Source: an uncultured Clostridia bacterium
Lineage (GTDB): Bacteria > Bacillota_A > Clostridia > Christensenellales > UBA3700
Direction of reading: 5' to 3'
DNA length: 7,244 nt
Assembly (NCBI GenBank): GCA_946545105.1
Contig: CAMNMY010000040.1
Coordinates: 1-7,244 of the forward strand
In this document: in pieces, positions 1 through 5,816 of the stretch
How the letters are laid out: each line of letters opens with the position of its first letter
How positions within the stretch are numbered: the stretch's first letter is position 1
Notes under the pieces: model-generated
The model's database searches: none
What the model was told of the DNA's origin: nothing
The model's input: only the letters and a program-made list of their open reading frames with translations
Program-made: the position numbers and the translations under genes

Positions 1-1
1 A

Positions 2-538
2 TTAATTAATATTATTCAATCTCAATCAGGCGTTTCATCAGCAACTTTGTATGATTTATTAAAAGCTGCAAAAGCAGGTGAAGAAGTAAAAGCGCCAGTT
101 ATAGAAGAAAAGAAAGAAAGCGATAACTTCACAAAGGCATTAAGATTTATTATCTATGCAGCATTTGGTGGGGTTGATGGAATAAAGGTTAAAGAAGAAT
201 ATTCAGATTGTATGTTCAACCAAAACCTAAGAGAATTATATGAAATCTTTAGATTAGCAAATGGTGAAGTAACATTGGCTGATTTGGAAGAAAATAGAGA
301 AACAAATCCAGAAGTACAAGAAATCTTTGCAACAGCAATGTCAGTTGGAGACAAGGCAGCCGTTAAGTATTTTAACGATAGTAGAAAATATGTCTTAACA
401 ACTGCAGCTAAATCAAAGAGAGATATATTAACAAGACAATTAAATGATGCAACATTAACTCAATCACAAAAGAGTGAAATATTGCTTCAAATTGCAAACT
501 TCAATACATTTATTAATAAACTTAAAACGGAAAAATAA
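2..538 (+). CDS. dnaG: DNA primase DnaG, C-terminal part (5' end outside window)
   Basis: This is the last 178 residues of bacterial primase, which makes RNA primers at the replication fork. The frame is open to the window edge. The TTG at 47 and nearby ATGs are internal codons, not starts. The catalytic TOPRIM domain and N-terminal zinc finger lie upstream, outside the window. What remains begins with an SGVSS segment (fragment residues 9-13) resembling the end of the core region, then a charged linker (about 22-40). An all-helical domain follows to the end, finishing in a helix containing EILLQIANF near the C-terminus. That matches the DnaB-helicase-binding domain, which is poorly conserved in sequence. 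Identification therefore rests on helical pattern, C-terminal signature and position directly before rpoD, as in the classic rpsU-dnaG-rpoD cluster. The stop codon overlaps the rpoD ribosome binding site. Confidence 0.85.
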   Translation, partial: LINIIQSQSGVSSATLYDLLKAAKAGEEVKAPVIEEKKESDNFTKALRFIIYAAFGGVDGIKVKEEYSDCMFNQNLRELYEIFRLANGEVTLADLEENRETNPEVQEIFATAMSVGDKAAVKYFNDSRKYVLTTAAKSKRDILTRQLNDATLTQSQKSEILLQIANFNTFINKLKTEK

Positions 539-544
539 AGGAGG
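537..544 (+). promoter_or_regulatory. Ribosome binding site of rpoD
   Basis: AAAGGAGG is a near-perfect Shine-Dalgarno sequence, 9 bases before the ATG at 554. It overlaps the last two bases of the dnaG stop codon. It fixes the rpoD start and suggests strong translation of the sigma factor independent of dnaG translation. Confidence 0.85.
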
Positions 545-553
545 ACATTTTAA

Positions 554-1702
554 ATGGAAGAAAAGCCAACTTTTAACATAGAAGATTATCAAGCACAAGT
601 TGATCAATTAAAGAAAGCTGCGCAAAATAATCAAATCAAATTAAAGGATCTAGATAAGCTAGATTTAGATGTTGACATCAAAGTAAGCATTTGTGCTGAA
701 CTTAGCAAAGAAGGCTATGCTGTTGAAGAAGAAGATGATTCAGAATTTGCTAAGAGCATGATTAGTGATATTGGTGCTGAAACAGCAGATGACTCTGTAA
801 AGCTATATCTAAAACAAATTGGACAAGTAGCTCTATTAAGCAGCGATGAAGAAACAAAACTAGCTGTTCAAATGGAAGATGGAAAGCAAGCACAAGCAAA
901 GATCGATGAAGGCGGATTATCTGAAGCAGATTTAAAGACATATAGAAAAATTGCCTCTATAGGTAAGAGAGCAAGAGATAGATTGATTGAAGCTAACTTA
1001 AGATTGGTTGTATCTATTGCAAAGAAGTATGTAAATAAAGGTATGCAATTCCTAGATTTAATCCAAGAAGGTAACTTAGGTTTGATTAAAGCTGTTGGTA
1101 AGTTTGACCATACAAAGGGATTTAAGTTCTCTACATATGCTACATGGTGGATTAAACAATCTATCACTCGTGCTATCGCTGACCAAGCAAGAACAATTCG
1201 TATCCCAGTTCACATGGTTGAAACAATCAATAAGGCAGGAAGAATATCTAGACAATTATTACAAGAATTGGGTAGAGAACCAACCCCAGAAGAAATCGCT
1301 GAAAAGATGGGCGTACAAGTAGACAAAATTAATGAAATCCAAAGAATTTCTCAAGACCCAGTGTCATTAGAAAAGCCAATTGGCGAAGAAGAAGATAGTA
1401 AGATGATTGATTTCATCGAAGATAACGATACTCCATCTCCAATTGCTATGTCTGAAAGACAAATGAGAAAGAAGAAGATTGATGAAGTTCTATCTACATT
1501 GACTCCAAGAGAAAATGAAGTTATCAGACGTAGATATGGTCTTGATGATGGAAAGCCAAAGACTTTGGAAGAAGTTGGTAAAGAGTTCAACGTAACAAGA
1601 GAAAGAATCAGACAAATCGAAGCAAAAGCTCTACGTAAATTACGTAATCCAATGCGTGCAAAGAAACTAAGAGATTTCGTAGACACAGATGAAGATTATT
1701 GA
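554..1702 (+). CDS. rpoD: RNA polymerase primary sigma factor SigA/RpoD
   Basis: This is the housekeeping sigma-70 factor that directs RNA polymerase to -10/-35 promoters (382 residues, a usual length for Gram-positive SigA). A weakly conserved region 1.1 occupies about residues 8-60 and an acidic linker follows. Region 1.2 is about 79-105 ([12 protein letters not shown]). Region 2 runs from [15 protein letters not shown] at 146 to RTIRIPVHM at 213-221 and includes the core-binding [10 protein letters not shown] and the promoter-melting and -10 reading segment [20 protein letters not shown]. Region 3 is about 222-300 ([13 protein letters not shown], then the 3.2 finger around [15 protein letters not shown]). 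Region 4 is about 303-372, with [15 protein letters not shown] and the -35-binding helix-turn-helix [18 protein letters not shown]. About 15 extra residues between regions 1.2 and 2.1 (around 108-145) resemble the longer linker of several other primary sigmas. Several CGT arginine codons stand out among AGA codons, as expected for a well-expressed gene. The 3' end overlaps trmK by 14 bases. Confidence 0.97.
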   Translation: MEEKPTFNIEDYQAQVDQLKKAAQNNQIKLKDLDKLDLDVDIKVSICAELSKEGYAVEEEDDSEFAKSMISDIGAETADDSVKLYLKQIGQVALLSSDEETKLAVQMEDGKQAQAKIDEGGLSEADLKTYRKIASIGKRARDRLIEANLRLVVSIAKKYVNKGMQFLDLIQEGNLGLIKAVGKFDHTKGFKFSTYATWWIKQSITRAIADQARTIRIPVHMVETINKAGRISRQLLQELGREPTPEEIAEKMGVQVDKINEIQRISQDPVSLEKPIGEEEDSKMIDFIEDNDTPSPIAMSERQMRKKKIDEVLSTLTPRENEVIRRRYGLDDGKPKTLEEVGKEFNVTRERIRQIEAKALRKLRNPMRAKKLRDFVDTDEDY

Positions 1703-2336
1703 TAAACGTTTAAATGCTTTATTAAACGAGATAAGATGTACAACTCTTGTCGATGTTGGGTGCGATCATGGCAAACTTTCTTGCCAAGCACTTATTGATA
1801 AAAAAGCACAAAATGTAATCGCAGTAGATATTAGCGACAAGTCTTTGCAAAAGTGCAGAGACTTAGCTAATAAGTTGAAACTTGAAAACATAGATTTTAG
1901 ATGCTCAGATGGATTAAGTGCCATAAAAGATGGTGAAGCTGACCAAGTAGTAATTGCGGGAATGGGCGGTTATGAAATAATCAAAATCCTAAAGAGGGGA
2001 CTAAAAGGTATTGAAAACTTTGTTTTCTGTCCTCATCAAGATGAAGTGGTTTTGAGAGAATATTTAAAAGATAGTTTCATTATAGATAAGGACTATGTCC
2101 TTTTTAATGATGACCATTTCTATAGCATAATCGTATGCCATAAAGGCACAGGAAATTTGAGCAAAAAGGAAATCTTATTAGGTAAAGATAAATTAAAAAA
2201 CAAAGATTACATTGCATATCTAAAAGCACTTGAAGATAAGTATTTGAGAATTATGCAAAATGATATTCCAGATACAAGATTAAAAGAGTGTAAAGATATG
2301 TTGGATTTGATAAAGGGAGAATTAGATGAAGGCTGA
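1689..2336 (+). CDS. trmK: tRNA (adenine(22)-N1)-methyltransferase TrmK-like
   Basis: This is a 215-residue class I SAM-dependent methyltransferase of the TrmK/YqfN (DUF633) family, which methylates N1 of A22 in some bacterial tRNAs. The SAM-binding motif I is DVGCDHGKL (22-30). An acidic residue follows the second strand (AVDIS, 45-49), then SDGL (73-76). The family hallmark AGMGG is at 90-94. Two parts differ from the usual sequence as I recall it: DIGxDHAYLP is here VGCDHGKLS, and the LQPN motif is FCPHQ (113-117). A lysine-rich helical region ends the protein, as in the family. The start lies inside rpoD, overlapping it by 14 bases. Only a weak AAGAGA is seen upstream at 1669-1674, so translation probably depends on ribosomes finishing rpoD. 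The order sigA-trmK-nif3 also occurs, with an added gene, in Bacillus and supports the call. Target specificity is inferred from the family. Confidence 0.82.
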   Translation: MKIIDKRLNALLNEIRCTTLVDVGCDHGKLSCQALIDKKAQNVIAVDISDKSLQKCRDLANKLKLENIDFRCSDGLSAIKDGEADQVVIAGMGGYEIIKILKRGLKGIENFVFCPHQDEVVLREYLKDSFIIDKDYVLFNDDHFYSIIVCHKGTGNLSKKEILLGKDKLKNKDYIAYLKALEDKYLRIMQNDIPDTRLKECKDMLDLIKGELDEG

Positions 2337-3075
2337 CAAGATATTTAGAGAAATACAAAAGCATGCGCCACTAAAACTAGCTCTAGATTTCGACACAGTT
2401 GGAATGAGTGTTGGAGATAGAGATGCAGAAATAGATGGTGTATTAGTATGCGAAAATGTAACTCATGCCGTCATTGATGAAGCAAAAGCAAATGGATGTA
2501 ATTTAATCATTTCTCACCATCCAGCGATATTTGGTGAAGATATTGATGAATTTACACAATCTATAATTGCTCATGCCCATGATGAACAAATAGTTCTTTA
2601 TTCAGCTCATACAAATCTAGATGCGGCAGATGGTGGATTGAATGACTATCTTGCTGAAATGTTAGGAATAGAAGTCGAAGGCGGAAAGGGAACTTGTGCA
2701 AGATGGGGGCATTTTAAAAATGCTGGCACATTGAATGAAAAGGCAAAAGAAATCGGCAAGATTTTAAAAGATAAGCATATAAGAACAGTTGGAGATAAAG
2801 ACAAAAATCTTATCAAAGCATGCGTGTCTTGTGGGTCAGGCGGAAGAGATGATTCTCTTGTAGAAGAGTTAAAGGATTTAGACATAGATGTCTTAATAGG
2901 TGGCGAAAACAAGTTGTCACTTGCACTAAAAATGCAATATTATGATATATGTCTAATCGAGGTTGGTCACTATGAATCAGAGATTATGTGCAAAGAAATA
3001 TTTGCAAAGTGGCTAAAAGATTTAGGAATTAAGGTCGTAAAGAGCGACAAAGATATTAGTCCTTATAACGATTAA
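2326..3075 (+). CDS. Nif3-like dinuclear metal centre protein (YbgI/YqfO family)
   Basis: This is a member of the NIF3/DUF34 family, often labelled GTP cyclohydrolase 1 type 2, although its cellular reaction is not settled. The metal ligands can be placed: H64 and H65 in ISHHPAIF, D99 in SAHTNLDAADGG, and H215 and E219 in VGHYESE. The usual DNVGL near the N-terminus is here DTVGM (23-27). At 249 residues it matches the short E. coli YbgI form and lacks the PII-like insertion that makes Bacillus YqfO about 370 residues. The ATG overlaps the end of trmK by 11 bases and is preceded by a good AAAGGGAG at 2312-2319, six bases away. The pairing with trmK is a conserved neighbourhood and suggests a shared role in tRNA or nucleotide metabolism, but that is inference. 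Confidence 0.9.
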   Translation: MKADKIFREIQKHAPLKLALDFDTVGMSVGDRDAEIDGVLVCENVTHAVIDEAKANGCNLIISHHPAIFGEDIDEFTQSIIAHAHDEQIVLYSAHTNLDAADGGLNDYLAEMLGIEVEGGKGTCARWGHFKNAGTLNEKAKEIGKILKDKHIRTVGDKDKNLIKACVSCGSGGRDDSLVEELKDLDIDVLIGGENKLSLALKMQYYDICLIEVGHYESEIMCKEIFAKWLKDLGIKVVKSDKDISPYND

Positions 3076-3089
3076 AAAGGAGCAAAAGT

Positions 3090-3800
3090 ATGAATTTAGC
3101 AAAAATTTTAGAATTACAAAATCTTAACATTGCATTTGATAATGTTTCAAAGGAGTATGCAGAATTAGAGATTTCTAAGAAATATCTAATGATTAAAGAG
3201 TTAAGATCAAAGAAGAAGCAAGAACTTCAAGATGTTGCTAACGAAACAAATACATTAAAGGACGCAGTATTAGGCGGCGAAGTACAAATTAAGAAGATAT
3301 TAGAAGATGCTAAAGAGATAGTTGCTTTAGACTATGATGGTTTAGAATCAGATGAAATCGCTGATGAAGAAAATGCTTTAAAGAAGTGCGAATCAGATAT
3401 TAAAGCTCAAATCGCATCTCTAGACAATTTAAAGAATTCTTCTCAATCTGCATTTAGAAGATTGGCTCAAGTAGCTCAAGAATTCCAAAAAATCAGTGCA
3501 GAAAGAGATGCTTTAAAAGTTCAATATGATGAAATCGGCAAAGAATATAAAGAAAAACAAGATAAGATTATCGAAGATATAAAGAAAGTTAAGGATTCAA
3601 TGGCAGATTCAGATGTGGCTTTGTATGACCAAATTAAAGAATCTTGTGGAAAGTCAAAGGCATTCGTTGCTTTGTCTGATCAAACATGTTTAGGATGTGG
3701 AATTGACTTAGAGCCAAGCACATTCTCAGCAGTAAGAGAGAAGGGTTACGGAATTTGTCCAAACTGCCATAGAATGGTTTATTTCAAGAATGAAAATTGA
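3090..3800 (+). CDS. Coiled-coil protein with C-terminal C4 zinc ribbon (COG1579 family)
   Basis: The 236-residue protein has a long, highly charged alpha-helical hairpin (about 1-180) with coiled-coil heptad character, followed by a zinc ribbon. The zinc ligands are C200 and C203 (CLGC) and C223 and C226 (CPNC), and the end RMVYF is typical of the family. The family includes Helicobacter HP0958 (FlgZ) and Chlamydia CT398, both reported to bind sigma-54, and it is annotated as a probable nucleic-acid-binding protein. Its role in Bacillota is not known. It is soluble, with no signal peptide. AAAGGAG at 3076-3082, seven bases before the ATG, fixes the start. It follows nif3 by 14 bases; HP0958 likewise sits next to a nif3 homologue in Helicobacter, so the pairing crosses phyla. 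The stop codon lies inside the next gene. Confidence 0.87.
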   Translation: MNLAKILELQNLNIAFDNVSKEYAELEISKKYLMIKELRSKKKQELQDVANETNTLKDAVLGGEVQIKKILEDAKEIVALDYDGLESDEIADEENALKKCESDIKAQIASLDNLKNSSQSAFRRLAQVAQEFQKISAERDALKVQYDEIGKEYKEKQDKIIEDIKKVKDSMADSDVALYDQIKESCGKSKAFVALSDQTCLGCGIDLEPSTFSAVREKGYGICPNCHRMVYFKNEN

Positions 3801-4332
3801 ATCTACTAAATCTGTAATTCTCCGTCCTTTACTATTAGGTGTTTTAGGCTTGATAGTAGGGGGCGGGCTTTTTGTTTATTACTACTATTTCAAAAAGGAT
3901 GTCTCTGTTGCTGCATATGTCATAAACGGAGCAATCGCATTAGCTGGTGTTGTTGGTATAGTATCTACAATCTACATTGGCATTATTCAATATTTAAAAA
4001 TTAAAACGAAAAAAGAAGGCGAAATTGTAAAAGCGCGATATGTATCGCATAAAACAGACACAACAGCTTCTAAAATCAACTATTACAAAGTAAAGTATAC
4101 ATATGAACTAAATAATCAAACCTTCGAAAAGGCCTCAAGAAGCGAATTTACATACAAAGAGGCATTAACTCTTAAGTGCGTAAATAAATTTCAAATAAGA
4201 GTCCTAAATGGCCGTGTAGTGCTTGATTGTGATTTGGATCAATTATTCGAAGAGAATAAAGAAGCTATAAAAGAGTTGGAAGATAGATATAATAAGGCAA
4301 TAGATGTTGTAAATGATATCTTGAAAAAGTAA
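3790..4332 (+). CDS. Two-helix membrane protein of unknown function, possibly DUF3592-like
   Basis: I do not recognise this 180-residue protein with certainty. It has two hydrophobic helices, about residues 10-33 (ending in four tyrosines, 30-33) and 41-68. A lysine-rich stretch (KIKTKKEGE, 70-78) follows and should keep the rest in the cytoplasm, giving both ends inside. Residues 78-150 look beta-rich, with alternating patterns such as YYKVKYTYEL and RVVLDCDL. This recalls DUF3592-type domains (membrane helices plus a small beta domain), but I would not insist on it. The end (about 152-180) is a charged helix. M1 is the only methionine, so no alternative ATG exists. No Shine-Dalgarno precedes it, and its start overlaps the zinc-ribbon gene by 11 bases, so it is probably translated by coupling. 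The codons for residues 11-26 form a strong hairpin (see 3821-3880), which explains the unusual GGG, CTC and CGT codons there. Confidence 0.75.
   Translation: MKIESTKSVILRPLLLGVLGLIVGGGLFVYYYYFKKDVSVAAYVINGAIALAGVVGIVSTIYIGIIQYLKIKTKKEGEIVKARYVSHKTDTTASKINYYKVKYTYELNNQTFEKASRSEFTYKEALTLKCVNKFQIRVLNGRVVLDCDLDQLFEENKEAIKELEDRYNKAIDVVNDILKK
3821..3880 (+). terminator. Terminator-like hairpin inside the start of the 3790 gene
   Basis: The arm 3821-3835 (TCCGTCCTTTACTAT) pairs with 3853-3867 (ATAGTAGGGGGCGGG) over 15 consecutive positions: 11 Watson-Crick and 4 G-U, no mismatch. Inside it, 3836-3839 can pair with 3849-3852, leaving a 9-base loop. The stem is followed at once by CTTTTTGTTTATT (3868-3880), a typical U-rich release tail. 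It lies 20 bases beyond the zinc-ribbon stop codon, where a terminator for the dnaG-to-zinc-ribbon genes would be expected. It also lies 31 bases inside the next open frame, so translating ribosomes could prevent it from folding. The pairing is read directly from the sequence; termination is inferred. Confidence 0.68.
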
Positions 4333-4336
4333 GGGG
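4331..4336 (+). promoter_or_regulatory. Ribosome binding site of the YhhN-like gene
   Basis: AAGGGG is four bases before the ATG at 4341 and overlaps the stop codon of the preceding gene. The spacing is somewhat short, but it is the only candidate and supports the 4341 start. Confidence 0.55.
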
Positions 4337-4340
4337 ACTT

Positions 4341-5042
4341 ATGAAGAACAAGCAATACTATTTAACAATACCATTCATAGTTATTGAATTTGTATTTTTA
4401 ATACTTGTTTGTTTTGGCATAACTGGCAAAAAGATTAATTGTTTCATTTCTATATTATTATGTTTTTTGTTTTCATTAATATTTATAGCTAAGAATCCTA
4501 AAGTTATTATTCTTCAAGTTGGATTATTGTTTACTGTTATATCTGATGTGTTTTTAGTGTTGTTGGATGCTAAAATTCCAGAAGCAGGTATGTCAACATT
4601 TGTGGTTGTGCAATTATCATATTGGATATATCTGCTTATGAATATTAAAGAGCATAATCGCATTCTTGATGTTGCTATGCGATTGTTAGTTATAGCTGCG
4701 GCTGAGGCTTTGGTCGTATGTGTAATTAAAGATAAGTTTGATTATTTGAGTTTTATTTCAATTCTATATTTTGCAAATTTGATTTTAAATATCGTTGTCG
4801 CTTTTATAAAATTTAAATCTAATCCATATTTAGCGATTGGATTATTATTGTTTGCATTCTGTGATGTAATTATTGGATTGAGTAGTGCAAATGGATATTA
4901 TATTTACATTGAAGAAAATTCTATTATAGATAAAATGATTCATTCAAGATTTGATCATGCATGGTTCTTCTATATCCCTGCTCAAACATTGATTGCGTTA
5001 TCTGTAAAATTCGAAAAAGAAAAAGGAGCCGTAGCTCCTTAA
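4341..5042 (+). CDS. YhhN/TMEM86-like integral membrane protein (putative lysoplasmalogenase)
   Basis: This is a 233-residue, very hydrophobic protein with about eight membrane helices (roughly 8-28, 31-50, 55-76, 84-100, 108-129, 136-157, 162-181 and 205-222). Two helices contain an aspartate in the YhhN pattern: GLLFTVISDVFLV (D69) and GLLLFAFCDVIIGL (D175). The last helix, FFYIPAQTLIALS, matches the family's usual YxxxQxLI end. Characterised members (TMEM86B and some bacterial YhhN) hydrolyse the vinyl-ether bond of lysoplasmalogens. Many anaerobic clostridia make plasmalogens, so that role is possible, but similarity is judged by eye and specificity is unproven. It follows the other membrane gene by 8 bases. 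Its last six codons (KGAVAP) and part of the stop form the hairpin of the opposing operon's terminator. The many TTT, ATT and TTA codons reflect its membrane composition and are not clear evidence of transfer. Confidence 0.62.
   Translation: MKNKQYYLTIPFIVIEFVFLILVCFGITGKKINCFISILLCFLFSLIFIAKNPKVIILQVGLLFTVISDVFLVLLDAKIPEAGMSTFVVVQLSYWIYLLMNIKEHNRILDVAMRLLVIAAAEALVVCVIKDKFDYLSFISILYFANLILNIVVAFIKFKSNPYLAIGLLLFAFCDVIIGLSSANGYYIYIEENSIIDKMIHSRFDHAWFFYIPAQTLIALSVKFEKEKGAVAP
5014..5040 (-). terminator. Rho-independent terminator of the asd-dapA-dapB operon
   Basis: Read on the - strand, AAGGAGC-TACG-GCTCCTT (5040 down to 5023) is a perfect 7-bp stem closing a TACG loop. In RNA this is C(UACG)G, an especially stable UNCG-class tetraloop. 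It runs into TTTTTCTTTTT (5024 down to 5014). It begins seven bases after the dapB stop codon. On the + strand the same stem forms but is followed by AATACTTTTA, so it would be a weak terminator in that direction. It lies completely within the coding end of the YhhN-like gene. Confidence 0.85.
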
Positions 5043-5047
5043 TACTT

Positions 5048-5806
5048 TTATAGTGATTTAACTAAGTCCTGCATATTATACATACCCGGTTTTAGTCCTG
5101 CGATGAATTTTGCAGCTCTAATTGCGCCTTTAGCAAATACGGCTCTAGATTGAGCTTCGTGAGCGATTGTTATTATTTCATCTTGGGCGATAAACATTAC
5201 ATCGTGCTTACCAACGATTGTTCCGCCACGAACTGCATGAATACCGATTTCTTTCTTTTCACGCTTTTTGTTTGTTTCGTGTCTACCGTAAACGAATTCT
5301 TTATTGTTTTCGTATTCTTCATTGATAGCATTAGCAATTGATACAGCAGTACCAGATGGGGCATCAACTTTTTGGTTATGATGTTGTTCAATAATTTCTA
5401 TATCGCAATCATCTTTTAATACTTGAGAAGCTTTTCTGCAAAGATCAATTAGTAGGTTAACACCTAAGCTCATATTGCTTGATCTAAAGATAGGTATGAT
5501 TTTTGATGCTTCATTAATTTGATTTAATTGAGCATCAGAATATCCAGTAGTGCAGATAACTGCAGCAACCTTATTCTTTAGTGCGTAATCTAAAATTTCA
5601 TCTAATGCTTCGGCTCTTGAAAAGTCGATTAGGGCATCAACTTTAATATTGATGTCGCTTCCAGTTTTAAAAACAGGAACATCAAATTTGCTTGGATCAG
5701 CATACTTATCTACGCCGCCAACTAAAGTAGCTTCGCTATCATTTGCTAGCCCATCAACTAGCATCTTTCCCATTTTTCCACCGATTCCCCAGATTAGTAT
5801 ATTCAT
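5048..5806 (-). CDS. dapB: 4-hydroxy-tetrahydrodipicolinate reductase DapB
   Basis: DapB reduces the dapA product to tetrahydrodipicolinate with NAD(P)H, in the diaminopimelate/lysine pathway in the cytosol. The protein is 252 residues, within the normal range. The nucleotide-binding loop is GIGGKMG (7-13). IDFS (60-63) and CTTGYS (85-90) follow. The catalytic signature EQHHNQKVDAPSGTA (140-154) holds the active-site H142/H143 pair, K146 and the substrate-binding SGTA. AVRGGTIVG (191-199) and the final GMYNMQDLV are also typical. D33 at the end of the second strand (GVDK) sits where cofactor preference is set; I cannot predict NADH versus NADPH from this. AGGTGA (5811-5816 on the - strand), four bases before the ATG, overlaps the dapA TAG stop codon, so the two are probably coupled. 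It is the last gene of its operon. Confidence 0.97.
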   Translation of the reverse strand: MNILIWGIGGKMGKMLVDGLANDSEATLVGGVDKYADPSKFDVPVFKTGSDINIKVDALIDFSRAEALDEILDYALKNKVAAVICTTGYSDAQLNQINEASKIIPIFRSSNMSLGVNLLIDLCRKASQVLKDDCDIEIIEQHHNQKVDAPSGTAVSIANAINEEYENNKEFVYGRHETNKKREKKEIGIHAVRGGTIVGKHDVMFIAQDEIITIAHEAQSRAVFAKGAIRAAKFIAGLKPGMYNMQDLVKSL

Positions 5807-5810
5807 TTTG

Positions 5811-5816
5811 TCACCT
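5811..5816 (-). promoter_or_regulatory. Ribosome binding site of dapB overlapping the dapA stop
   Basis: On the - strand the sequence TAGGTGACAAAATG combines the dapA stop (TAG), a Shine-Dalgarno AGGTGA and the dapB ATG. The short spacing and overlap favour translation of dapB by ribosomes finishing dapA. Confidence 0.65.

Noticed and set aside
154..354. Antisense open frame over dnaG.
   Set aside because: It has no family resemblance and lies opposite a recognised gene.
47..538. A separate small gene starting at TTG 47.
   Set aside because: The frame stays open to the window edge and the residues before it continue the DnaG pattern, so the TTG is internal.
672..677. TTGACA as a -35 promoter element inside rpoD.
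   Set aside because: No TATAAT-like sequence follows at 16-18 bases.
868..1686. Two - strand frames and one + strand frame (1095-1322) inside rpoD.
   Set aside because: They are shadows of strongly conserved sigma-factor coding sequence and have no ribosome binding sites or recognisable domains.
2646..2912. Antisense frame over nif3.
   Set aside because: It is a shadow of a conserved metal-binding protein and its translation resembles no family.
3802..3860. Antiterminator: 3802-3808 (TCTACTA) could pair with 3854-3860 in place of the terminator stem.
   Set aside because: Only seven pairs against fifteen or more in the terminator, and no ligand-binding or leader structure supports a switch. 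It is probably a chance similarity.
4341..5042. Horizontal acquisition of the YhhN-like gene because of its more AT-rich codons.
   Set aside because: Membrane proteins rich in Phe, Ile and Leu are naturally AT-rich, and there are no repeats, integrase or insertion ends nearby.
5023..5050. The 5023-5040 hairpin as a full bidirectional terminator.
   Set aside because: The + strand side lacks an immediate U tract (AATACTTTTA follows), so I assign it only to the - strand with confidence.
5074..5085. TATAAT-like sequence on the - strand near the end of dapB.
   Set aside because: No -35 element is seen upstream and there is no gene downstream for it to serve.
5150..5391. Open frames on both strands inside dapB.
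   Set aside because: dapB motifs run continuously through the region, so these are chance frames.
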